From Setophaga petechia (Eukaryota; Chordata; Aves; Passeriformes; Parulidae), in the NCBI GenBank assembly GCA_024362935.1, contig JANCRA010000118.1, positions 1,154,134-1,218,133 of the forward strand: DNA of 64,000 nucleotides. Direction: 5' to 3'. Below the pieces are notes generated by a model that had not been told where the DNA came from, did not search any database, and saw only the letters and a list, made by a program, of their open reading frames with translations. Positions 1-12,000 of the stretch are shown in pieces. The stretch's first letter is position 1, and the number at the start of each line of letters is the position of its first letter. Position numbers and translations under genes: made by a program.

Positions 1-70
1 ACGTGGCCAGGAAGCGCCGGTGGCTGATGTGCTTCACCGAGGCGGCAGGGGCCACCTCGCCGCTCTGCCT
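1..70 (-). CDS. PTPRU: PTPRU coding exon 6 (Ig-like domain, cut by window edge)
   Basis: The acceptor CCGTGGGCAG opens an exon reading [20 protein letters not shown] then LAT, matching human RQSG...ISHRRFLAT. It runs off the left end of the window, so its 3' end is not seen. Confidence 0.9.
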
Positions 71-3000
71 CTGCCCACGGGACACATGTGGCGTCACAGG
101 GGGCACGGTGGCACCTCCAGAGCCACCAGGGCTGTCCCCACATGATGTCTGCTTAAAAGCAGGGGGTTGGCCCTTCTCCCGCCATGTCCAGCAGGGTTTT
201 GTCCCACAGGAAAGCCGTGTGTGGGGCTGGCTGTGGCCGTTTCACCACCACCATTCCTCACCTGCATGAGGAAGCGCTCGGCCTCGGCAGCCTTGCCAGC
301 GGCCACGCACTGGAAGGTGGCGTTCTGCCCTGCGTTCACCTCCACATCACCCAGGCGGGAAAAATGAGGCGCTTTTGCTGCCGAGGGACAAAGCAAGAGC
401 TGAGGAAGGACCTGAGGTCCAAGGAGACCCACAGCAGCACTGGCACAAAAATCCCTCCCCGCCCAAAAACCCACCCAGGATGTCACAGCTGAGCCGAGCT
501 CTGAACAGGCCTGATGCCCACCCTCAGAGCCTGCCTCCAATGAGCCATGTGTTCCTGTCCCCACAGCACCAGCCCAGGGAGGGATGAGCCTTTCTCTCCA
601 GCACCCCGCAGTGCTGGTGCCAGATGCAGGGTATGGGATGATAGAGGGGGCAGGTCTCCTGCCCAGCCTGGAAGAAATAGGATGCGACCCCAAGAGCCAA
701 TGTGTTGGGACAGTCTGGGATTTTGGACCGCCACCAGCCCGGGTGGTCCCTCCTGATGCGGACACTCGGGCCTTGTGTTCAATCTGTGCTTTTCCAAAGT
801 TTTATAAAAACTAAAAGCAACATTGCAGCTGGTGGGGATAAGGATGGAGATGCAAAAAGTAGCCTTAGAAGCGCCCAGGAGATGGAGGTCCACCAGCCCA
901 GGTAACATCAGGACACCCAGGTGCCACAGGCTGCCCCCTGGCATTAGGCCCTCCACTCTCCCCAGGACCATCCCAATGGACACCAGCTCCAAAGCCCTGC
1001 TGCCCAGCCCAGCCCAGCAGCAGCCCCGCCTCAGGTCCCATCCCATGGCACTCACAGCATGGATAATTCAGGAGCAAAATGTCATCCAGGCCCAAGTAGC
1101 CCCTGCGCTCGCTGGAAACCACCGCCTCAAAGAGCACCTGCAGCACCAAACAGGGGTCAGCCACGGCTGGGGGCACCGGGCTGGGGCCAAGGGGGCTGCA
1201 GGGCCTCACCTGGTACTCGCTGGGCCAGAACAGGCTCACTGCCAGCTCTGCCTGGTGCCACTGGCGGCCGTGCGAGCCGGAGGCGTTCCAGACGGCGCTG
1301 CCCACCAGGCCCCCGGTGACCCAGACGTAGGCACTGAGGGTGCCAGGGCTGTGCCCATCCCGGCTGAACATGAAGTAGCTGAACTGAAGGCAGTGGGTGT
1401 CATTCTCACTCAGTGCCTGGAAGAGCAGGTGAGCTTTCTGGCCTGGGGTGTGCTGAGAGGAGTTCACCATCAGGTAGGAGCCTGCAGCAGTGGGGGAGAA
1501 GGGGGAGAGAGCAGAGTTAACTGTAAGGATGGTGAAGGGTCTGGAGGGGCCATACAGGGGGCTCCCTGAGGGCTCTTGGTGTGTGCAGCTGGAGCAGGGC
1601 ACACTGAGGGCAGAGCTCAGGGATCTGCAGCTCCTCCCGAGGGGCAGCTCCCATCTCTGCTCTGGGACAGGGACAGCAGCCAGGGCACGGCTGGAGCTGG
1701 GCCAGGGCAGCTCAGGCTGAGATCAGGGCAAGGTTCTTGCCCCAGAGGGTGCTGGCACTGCCCTGGCTGCCCAGGGAATGGGCACAGCCCCGAGGCTGCC
1801 AGAGTTCCAGGGATGCCCAGGCTGGGGTTGTTGGGAGGTCTGGGCAGGGCCAGGGTTGGACTGGATGATCCCTGTGGGTCCCTCCCAACTAAGGAGATTC
1901 TATAATTTCAACCTCTCTGTTCCCCCTCTCCCGAGCTTTGCCAGCAGGGGATAGAGAAGATGGAAGATATGGGACCACAAAGATGCCCATGTGCCCCAAG
2001 GCACTGGTCCATGACAGCCAGTGAGGATGTGCAGGACAGGAGGGACTTGGGATGGAGTCAGGAGCAGACACCTTCTGGGCAGCAGCAGGACACTGCAATG
2101 GGACCTGACTGCTGGATGAGGAGGGGAGGATCAGAGTGCTGCCACCCCAGAGCCCTGGGGTCAAGAAAGGCTCCGATGTTGCCGCCCCTTAACTCTCACA
2201 GCTTTGGCTGCATCAGCCCAACCCCCAGCTGGGCCCCAGCTGTTCACCTCCATTCCCAGCTCCTCGGATCATTTACCACACAGTTGTCACCACATTTCAA
2301 CTGTGCTCAGCAGGCACTCGAAGAGGGAAATCCTCGTTTGCTTAAGGAGCAGCAGCAGCAGCATCCCAGCTCTCGGGGGTGCCTGGGATGTCATTCCCAG
2401 AGCTGCCCCAGCAGCAGCAGCAGCTGAGATCCCACCTCCCACCACCCAACATCACCAGCAGCAAACCAGCACAGCCTTGAAGCCGTACTTATAGGGCAGG
2501 CAGGATGACAATCCCAAAGGGGATCCCTAGGGCAGCATCATTCCCTGTCCTGCATGCTCCAAGCCAGGCAGTCTGGAGGCAGGAGGGGGTTGCAGGAGTC
2601 CCAGCCCCTCGTCACAGCTCTCAGAGATGTCCATCACAGCCATGGGGACATCCCATACAGAATGGATAGGATACAGGATGGATGAGAAGCTGCCACATCA
2701 AATCCTCCCCCTCACCAAAGGCAAGGGGATTATTAATCTCCATTTTAATACCAGCAGAAGCTGTAAGTAACAAAGCCGGGCCATTTATTCAAGCCTACCA
2801 TTGTTTCCTGACAGTCAGTGCTTTATTATCAATTAATTCTAAGCTCAGGCGCTTTCCTCCCCTCAACTCCCACTGAGCAGCTCCAAGGAAAGCCAAAGGA
2901 AGGTGAAGGGGAATTGTAGAGGGCACCCACCCATCCCCCTACAACACCTGGGATTGCAAGGGGGCACCCATCCGTGCCCATGCAGCATTTGGGATCACAG

Positions 3001-6000
3001 GGAGGCCCATCTACTGCCCCAGAGTTTGGGACCTGCACCTGGGGGGACCCCAAAACACCCAGGAGGGCACAGCACCAGCTAGGGTGACACAGTGCCAGGA
3101 CCAGATGCATCTCCCAGTGCACCCTTCAGGGATGGGAGCTGGGGAAAGTGAGAGAAATCCCTGAAAGGGAAATTTTCCCCACACCATTGACCTGTGTGGT
3201 CGCCTGGCCCTGCCAGCCCCTTGGGGTGGCTACTCAGGGTGAAATAAAACGATGACAATTTATTTCCTCGGAGTCCAGCACAGCTCGTTTCACCCACCAA
3301 GGGGAAGGCACTATGTCCATGCTTCTCTTTTTTCTCTTCTCATTTCCCCCAGCAAAATTACTTCTGCTCTAGTGAGATCAGCCCCATTTGGTCCAGGCGA
3401 CAGCAGAGTGGAGAGAGACCATTGACCCACCCCATGCCAGGGGACATCTCCCAAAAGCCACCTCATTAATGAATGGGCTCTTGTTAACAAACACAGGCCC
3501 TTCCTCTGCCCTCTCTTTACAAACCAAAAGCCATAGGACCAAAATAAAGAGGTCAAGACTAAAATTAAACCACTGATGAGTTATTTTAAAAGACAGAGAA
3601 TGCCCATAGGGTCACCTGCGAGCAGTGATGCACCTGAGCATCCCTCATCAGGCAGGGCTTCCCACACACACTATTTTCCCCTCTTAATTTTCTTCCTGGT
3701 ATTGCAGCATTGGAAAAAACAGGTTCCAACCACTCGCTTTTGTGCTAATTTTATCCTCCTCTGCTGTAAATATCTGACATTAGCCTGAAGCCCAGGGTGT
3801 AGGTTGGGTTTCTTTTATATTTATAAGAGAAGCAGAGGTACTTCAAACTGCCAGAGGGCAGGGTTAGATGGGATATTGGGAAGGGATTGTTCCCTGGCAG
3901 GGTGGGGAGGGGTTGGCACAGGTGCCCAGAGCAGCCACGGCTGCCCCTGGATCCCTGGCAGTGCTCAAGGCCAGTTGAAGGCCTGATTGCCCATAGGAAG
4001 GGGCAGCTCTTCCCATCACACTGCCTATCCCAAGGGTTCTGCCTGCCACTGCATCCCTCCAGGAAAAACCCAAACAGGCCTGCAAGAAGAGGAGGGAAGA
4101 ACTCACTCCCCCCACTTCCCTGTCTCGATGAGTTTTTCCTCCTACAAAATCACTGAGAGATAAAAATAAATTAAAAAAAAAAAAACTTCCAAGAGCTATT
4201 AGAAGGCAGGGAAGGCAGGCAGGATGACAGGGAGAGGGCGGCACTGCCAGACAAGAGGTGCCAGGGGAGCAAGTCTGAGCACTGCAGCATCTGCCTCAGG
4301 AATTCCTGCTGGAAAACGAAGCTGACGTGTGCTGGATCCTTCTCTGTGTCACAGCCAGCACAGGAACCAGGGAACCACTCACTCCCCACTTCTGTGCTGA
4401 GCATCTCCCAAAGCAGCCCCAGTACCAAGGGCTGATCTCCCACCACCACAGGGTCCTTGGACAAGCCGCAGCAATTCCCAGGGCAGCAAACCATCAGGCT
4501 TTGTTGTTCAAGGGTTTTATGGATTGCAGCAGGAGCTGATTGGGAAGCAGTGCTGGAGCTGAGAGCTGAAGGAGCAGCTCCTTGGATGGGGAGACATCAG
4601 AGCTCTTCAGGGTGGGGACAACTCAGTCCCCCCAACGCAGGGACTGGGTTGTGCAGGGACACAGCAGCTCCATGCATTGAGAAGCTTCAATGTGCAGGGG
4701 GTTTCCTAATGTCAGTAAATTTGGAAGGAAAATCTAGGAAAAACCACATTTGAGGAAAAAAGCACCCACAAATATGTTGGTTTAATATTTTGAGGGACCT
4801 TAGAGCCTCTTTCAGTACCAAAAGAGACTCCAGGAGAGCTGGAAAGGGACTTGGGACAAGGGATGGAGGGACAGGAGCCAGGGAATGGCTCCCACTGCCA
4901 GAGGGTAGGGCTGGATGGGATCTTGGGAAGGAATTGTTCCCTGGCAGGGTGGGCAGGCCCTGGCACAGGGTGCCCATAGCAGCTGTGGCTGCCCCTGGAT
5001 CCCTGGAAGTGTCCCAGGCCAGACTGGTCGGAGCTTGGAGCAGCCTGGGACAGTGGAAGGTGTCCCTGCCCATGGCAGGGGTTGGAACTGGATGAGCTTT
5101 AAGGTCCCTTCCACCTCAAGCCAGTCTGGGATTACAAGCTCACACCTGCCTTACCCAGCTTCCTGCAGCTGCTCCTTCAAAAAAGGAACAATAAAGTGAC
5201 AAAAAAAAAAATCATGATTGCAACATGGGAGAGACCCATCCATCATATTTAGGTGAAAGACAGACAAGAGAAGTGGGGGGGAAAGCCCTAAACCAAACAA
5301 GAAAGCAAGAAGAGAGTAGGATGGTAAGGCATCAGCAGGTGGCCAGCAGCCAACACCCACTCCAATAAATCCTACACTCCTTGAAACTGGCTGATCTCCA
5401 ATAAAAACTCATTTTAATCTGAGACCACGAGACTCCTTTGGAAAGTGCTCCCTGGAGAGGCCCTGGCACTGTGAAATCCTTCTGATCCCCTGAGCTGCTG
5501 CAAGGACCAAGGGGGTGATGAGGCTGCAAGAGCCTCATGCACAGCTCCCCACCCAAAACAGGGTAAAACTACCCAAAAACGGGGTCCCTGCACCCCCCTG
5601 GTGCCCCATGATCATGAGCAAACAGCATTACCTGGTCTCAGGGGAGCTACAGGGACAGGTTTCCTCTTCCTGGGGTGACACTGCAATGCTCACATCCTCC
5701 AAATATTAAACCAACATATTTGTGGGTGCTTTTTTCCTCAAATGTGGTTTTTCCTAGATTTTCCTTCCAAATTTACTGACATTGGGAAACCCCCTGCACA
5801 TTGGAGCTTCTCAATGCATGGAGCTGCTGTGTCCTGGAGTTCATTCCTTAAACTCTTTGTGTTCCTTTAAGACCCCACCTCCTGCTGAGCCACAGTTTTT
5901 TCCTCAACTAGGGAGAGAAGCCCCATTCCACCCAACCCTCCAGCCCTCTGCAAGCCCCCAGGCTTTAAACTCGGGTAGTTCACTGCAGATTTTAAATTAC

Positions 6001-9000
6001 AGCTGAATATTGAGCAGAAAACTCAACTAATTACAAGTTTCAGACACTCCATCATGAGCCACCTCAACCCCCAGCTCTGCTTTCCCCAGGAAACCCCCTG
6101 GACACACACCAATTAGGGCAGCTCAGTTTAAAGCAATTACTTGGAAAAATCATCCAGGGAGGATCAGGGATCTGCCAGCAGGTCCCTGCCCTCGCCCAGC
6201 ACCCAGGACATGCCAGGAGGGACAGGATGGAAGGAGAAGGCGATGGGGAGAGGCAATGGCAGAGCAGAGTTAGTGGAGGGGGGAAAGCCAAATTAACCCC
6301 TGGCATGAACAAAGCCCAAGATAAACAGCTGGAGGCAGGTTGATGGAACAGCAGAAAGTTTTCTATAAAGTAGGTAACATTTTAATAAACAGAAAAGGTA
6401 ATTTTTACTGCTGAGCTCTAAACAAGCTCTACTGTTTTTCTGCCCATCCTCAGCACAGGACTGGCCCTTCAGGATCAGGCAGGAGCCAGCAGTCCCAAAA
6501 ACAAGGAGCATCCCAACTCCAGTGAACCTCACTGAGCAAACAGGTTCAGAGACAACTCAAGGGGGTCACAGCAGGAGAGAGTTCAGAGCAGGGAGCAAGC
6601 GAAGCCCCCAAATGCACTCACACCATCCTCCTGGAGAGGGGAGCTCCTCACAGCTGCCTGGCTGGGTCTGCTCCCCCAGCCTGGCCAGCAGAGAGGACAC
6701 GGACCCAGACAATAACACAAAACAGTTCTAAACCAATGAGATTTTTTTTAAAGTCCATTTCAATTTTCTTCCTTACCCTTCCCAAGACTTTGGAGATGCC
6801 TCCAACTAACAAGCCCTTCCCCACACTTGAAAATGCCAGAAGCAGGTTTTTTCCCCATTTCCCACCTAAGCAGGCCGAAGCCAGGTCTAAAACACTGCAG
6901 GAATTAAACCAGGAGGAGTCACATAGTCCAGCCTTGGGGTACAGGACACAAAGGCAGGGTAGGGACAGAGGGCCCAGGGGGACCCTGGCACTCACCGTGA
7001 GGCAGGTCAGGCACCAGGTGAGGCATCAGGTAACTGCGCAGGAGCTCCCAGTCGAAATCATCGTCCTCACCCTGGCTGTACTCGCACTGGTTGGGCTCAC
7101 TGTCCTCCTCGAAGGTGCAGCCAGCTGTGGGGACAGACCCGTCAGCCCCTGAGCTCCCAGAGCGGCTGCTCTCTCCCCAAAAGCCCACCAGGCCGGGGGG
7201 ATGCCCCTGGAATGCCCCACCAGGCCGGGGGGATGCCCCTGGAATGCCCCACCAGGCCGGGGGGATGCCCCTGGAATGCCCCACCAGGCCGGGGGGATGC
7301 CCCTGGAATGCCCCACCAGGATGGGGGGATGCCCCTGGAATGCCCCACCAGGCCGGGGGGATGCCCCTGGAATGTTGGGGGACTCCAGGCATTCCCCAAG
7401 GGCACTGTGAGCAGGGGTTTGCTCCTGGGTGCTACCAGGGCCCCACGGCTCCTGAGCAGCTTCACCAATGACACAAGCTGGCAGGTCTCAGGTCCCAGGG
7501 AGGCCTCAGCAGCAGGAGCAGGATGCAGCTCCCAGCTTTGCTTCTCAGGGGTTGGCAGCACAAGGGGTTTCCCCCAAGAAACAGCATTTGGCTGTGGTGG
7601 CCACACAAAGTTTGTGCTTTGACCCCAACTCTCCACCTGGTGCTTGGATCCTGGGGGTCTCTCCATGGCGTGATGTGAGTGTGGCAGTTCTGAGCCAGGA
7701 CCTCCGACCCTGAATGCAGCCCTGAGCACGCCCCAACCCCCCCCCCCAACCTTGGCACTGCTGAGTCCTTTTGGCACTCATATTCTATTACAGATTTATC
7801 TCTTGGGGGTCCGAGGGTGTTTACACAGCAGCTCCTTGGTCCACAGTGTGCTCAGCTGAGCATGGAGAAGTGCAGCAAATGCCAAAAGGCCACTTGTTCC
7901 CACGGGAGATGACACAGAGAGAGCCCCCCCGTCCCACATCCAGCCCCCTCCTGTGATCCCACATTTCAGTCCACCCCCATTTTCCAGCTCCCCCATCCAG
8001 CCAACCCTGGAGCTCAGGTCGGCTTTGCTGTGGGGCCAGCGGGGGCTGTAGCTCACACTGCCCCATTGTCCCATTAAACCCACGATTACAGGCACCAGGG
8101 CACAGCGCTAATTAACGGGGCCGGGCTCACCAGGGGGCCCGGGAAGCCCTGAGCAAGCGGAATGAACAACAGCAAACATCCCCCAGCGCACCGGCAGGAA
8201 AACAGACCTGGGCCGAGGGATTATTTCTGCTGTTTTCTTCCTATTTTATCCCAAATTACATCAGTAATTCCCCCCACCACCTGGGGATTTGGCAGTTAAT
8301 GGCCTTGCTGCTGGCACGGGTTGTGCCTCGCTATGCTCAGGGATGCTTGGATGCAACATTTAGTCAAACACGAGTTCAAACACTGGGAAAAAAGCCCGTA
8401 AGATGCTCAGGAAATTTCAATTCCCAACTCTTTCATATATAAGAAGGCACTTGTGGCTTTTTTCACCCCTTCGCACTCATTTTTTTAAGCACAAGGGCAC
8501 ATTCCAGCTCCATCACCAACTGTTTTTTCCTCTTAGAGCCTTAAGAAACTTCTTTTTAAAAAACCTGTAAGCAAATTCTCTCCTATTCATATGTCTGGAG
8601 GCACTGAGACATCACAGCTTTCTTAAAATCCTTCCCGAAATGGAGCGTCTGCCCAGCCCACGTGCGGATGTGCCCCCGCACCACAGCCCCTGGTCCTCAG
8701 CTCTCACCACGAGACGTGTTGGATTTTAGAGTCTGGAACTTGGCTGCACTTTCTAACGGGAGGAAAAGCACAAATCTGTCAAAATTTTCCAGGAAGGAAG
8801 GGAAATAAAATAAATTTCAAAATAAAACACTGTCAGAGACTAAGTGCCAAGTGATTTAAAAGAAAAAAAGGCCCAAGTGTTTCTTTCCAAGATCTGCTGA
8901 GCGGGATATTCTGGGAGGCAGAAATTTGTTCTTGGGGGAATTTTTTGGGCCTGAGAAACCAGAGCAGAGTCAAACAATGCTTCAGTCTGGCAGAGTCTCA

Positions 9001-12000
9001 TTTCCCAGGGAAAAGTGATTCCTTCACCCGCAATAAACTATTCCCAGCCACTGAAGGCATAATGAGATGTGTATCCTACTCCTCCTCCTGGACTGCAGCC
9101 CCCCACCCAAATCCTGCTGCCATCCCCAGCACAGCCACTGCCACCAACCCACGGCTCCATCACCCCACACCAGCATCCTCAGCCACCCACGAGACGATGC
9201 CCAGGCTCCAGAAGTTTAAAATGCAATTACAGAGCAGGTATGTGCTGGCCAAGCTGATCCATCTCCCTCCTCGAACAGGTTTACTGCCAAGGCTTTTCCC
9301 AGCACGAGCCTTCCCTCCAATCCATGGCACAAAACAAAGGCAGTTCGACTGGCCACTACATTTCCCTGACTAATTTGTCCGTGATTTGTACACACAGGGA
9401 AGAAAGCCAAAGGGGCTCCACAGAACCTTGGTTTCCATGAGTTATGGGATGCTTCTGGCACCATCTCTCCCCAGCCAAGGACAGGGCTGGGAGAAGCTCG
9501 ACCTCCAGCAGACTCTCCCTCCTCATCACAATATTAAGAGCATAAAAACTAACACCTGAGCAATTAAATGCCAACAGCCCAACTCCACAGGGGATGACTG
9601 GAGGTGCTCCAGCAGCTGTGGAAAGTCAGAGAGGGGAAACCCAGAGTAACCGGCAAAAAATTAATGTTTCATCACAACATTTGCAAAGAGGGCAGGGAGG
9701 CTGCAACCCAAAATATCCACCTGCAGCAGTGGGAGGGTTATTCCATCCCAAGGGCAGCAGGATAAGGACTGTAGGAGCCGGGTGAGACTGCTCCAGGTAT
9801 GGATACATCCTAAAAAGGAAGCAAGGAGCCCCGGTCCCCTGAGCTGGCTCCAGGCCAGGGTGACAGCAGCTCCGGGCGCTGAGGTGAAGGCAGCGAGCGC
9901 GGGAGGTGCGATCCCAATGCAACAGCAGCTAAAAATACTGCAGGGAGCTGGGGGTCTGCCCCCGGGGGTGGGACACATCCGAGACACAGCCTGAACACCC
10001 CAAAGCTGCCTATATCACCCCCATGCACAAGAGGCAGTCTGTGCCAAGGATGAGACATGCCCCATTAAACACCCTACACAAAACCCCCAGAGCATCACAT
10101 GTTCCTGGGCAGAGAGGAGAGAGGGGTGAGCACCAACACGGGGGTTTAACACCAGATGGACCAGAATTATTTTAAAAAAAGAGATAAGAGATGGTTTGAG
10201 AGATTTGCTATGGAGATGGGGACCAGTGCTGCTGAGCCTCCTCCAGGTACTGCTGCCACCTCCATGGATCCACCACATGCCCAGGTGGAAGGGAGCAGGA
10301 CAGGCACCAAGGTAGAGGTTAAACACCAGATAAAGCAAAATTGTTTGAAAAGAAAGCAAAAAAAGGTGGCTGGAGGGGTTTGTCAGGGAGCCTGGTAGCA
10401 GGCTCAGCAGCCCCCTGGGTCCCACTGCAGCACCAGGGCACACAGAGAGCATAGGCATGGGCACCAACATGAGGGTTAAACACCAGATGGACTAAAAATT
10501 CTTAAAAAGAAAGAAAAGGAGGTGGCTTAATGGATTCACCAGGGAGAAGGACACCACTGCCACTCAGCATCTCTTGGGAACCACTGCCACCCAGCATCCC
10601 CCTCTACAGGGATGAAGAGAAGGAAATCTGGGGAGGGGAGGGACTAGTGATTCACAAAGGAAAGAGAGGAAAAAAAAGACTAAACAGCCAAGTACAAAGG
10701 ACAGCATCTAATTAATTCTCCGTGGCCACTGAGGAACGTGGCCGCCTGCCTACAGCCCACCCCGCGCTCTTTCATCCACAGAGTCTGCACTGCTCTCGCT
10801 TCCAAGTTAATTACACACTTAAACCCTTCCTGTTTAACCTTCTGCACCATGGGACACGATCCGTGTCTTCTCTTGCCTTTTACTGAGCAGCCTCGAGAAG
10901 GTTCCTGTGCCAAAGTGCAGCCCGGCATCATCCGGGATTGGGATCACAGCCCGGCACCATCCAGAACAGCAAGACTGTGCTCTCCCCCACCCAAGACCTT
11001 CTGGGGTATCGTCTGATGGGAACAAAACACGAATAATGTCCCAAAATTGGGAAAGGCTTTATGAAAAATGGGCTCACACCAAATCTTTAGCAAGTTCTGC
11101 TTCCCCAAAGCTACAAAATACAGTGCAGCCACCCAGACACCCAGTCCTGATGGGAAAAATCCCATTTTGCTCCTACCCTGGCTTAGCCAGGACTGGATCA
11201 GCCCCATGGTCATGTTGGGGTGCAGCATCTTGGAAGCACAAGCCACAGCATCCTACGGCACAGGCACCAGCCAGGGGAGCTAATGCTAGTCATATTTCAG
11301 AGTCAAAATAAATTTTTTTATCCCTGGCCTTATCCAGCAGGTCCAGTCCTCCACCCCAAGTAATTCTCAGCAGGAAATGGGGAGGAATCAGGTACACACA
11401 GGACACATGACACACTGCCCTGACAGACAAGTGCAAACACCCTGCACAGTGAAACCATCATCTGACCACAGCAAGACGTGGCAGGGGGTGAACAGAGCTC
11501 TCCTGCCATGAAATCCAAAGTTTTCATTGCCTCCCAGAAGAGGGGATGAGACGGAGGCTTTGTAGTTGCATACCCCCAAATTATCACACCCAACACCTCT
11601 CCTCTTAAATGCACGTGAGGAAGATGCTCTTTGTCTGCACCAAAGGATGAAGCTCTTTACACAGGATAAATGGCCAATGAGCTGCTGTAAATGGGGAAAC
11701 CGAGGCACAGAGGGGATGTGGTGAAGTCACAGAAGACTGGCAGCCCAGGATCACCCCAGGGATGGCAGAAAGCCCGGGGAGCTGGGTGTGCCGGGATACA
11801 GAACCACAGCTCCAGCAGATCCTGCCAGGGTGCCATTCCTTCCCAGCACCCCGGAGCAGAGCCAGCCTTCCACCTCCCAGATCCCAGCTGCTATTTAAAG
11901 GTGCTTTCCTTGGCACACTCCTACGGGAACGTGCCCCGGGAAGGAAACGCCGCGAGTTGCTTCCCTCCGGGCGCCGGCAGACACGGGGGACAGGGAGCAC

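Larger units (their letters stand above)
1482..6995 (-). other. PTPRU: PTPRU intron 2
   Basis: This 5.5-kb intron has no nested gene that I can recognise. It holds three CR1 tails (about 1715-1912, 3842-3990 and 4793-5132), short CAG runs near 2345-2430, A/T runs near 4175 and 5200, and a 134-bp inverted repeat whose arms are 4657-4790 and 5701-5834. The open frames here show no protein family. Confidence 0.85.

Noticed and set aside
4657..5834. Reading the inverted repeat as a classical DNA transposon
   Set aside because: No target-site duplication or transposase remnant is visible, and a CR1 tail abuts one arm, so it is reported only as an inverted repeat.
7026..7777. Repetitive minus- and plus-strand frames (Gly/Pro-rich) beside PTPRU exon 2
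   Set aside because: They are translations of the 32-bp minisatellite in three frames. Only 6996-7124 is real coding sequence.
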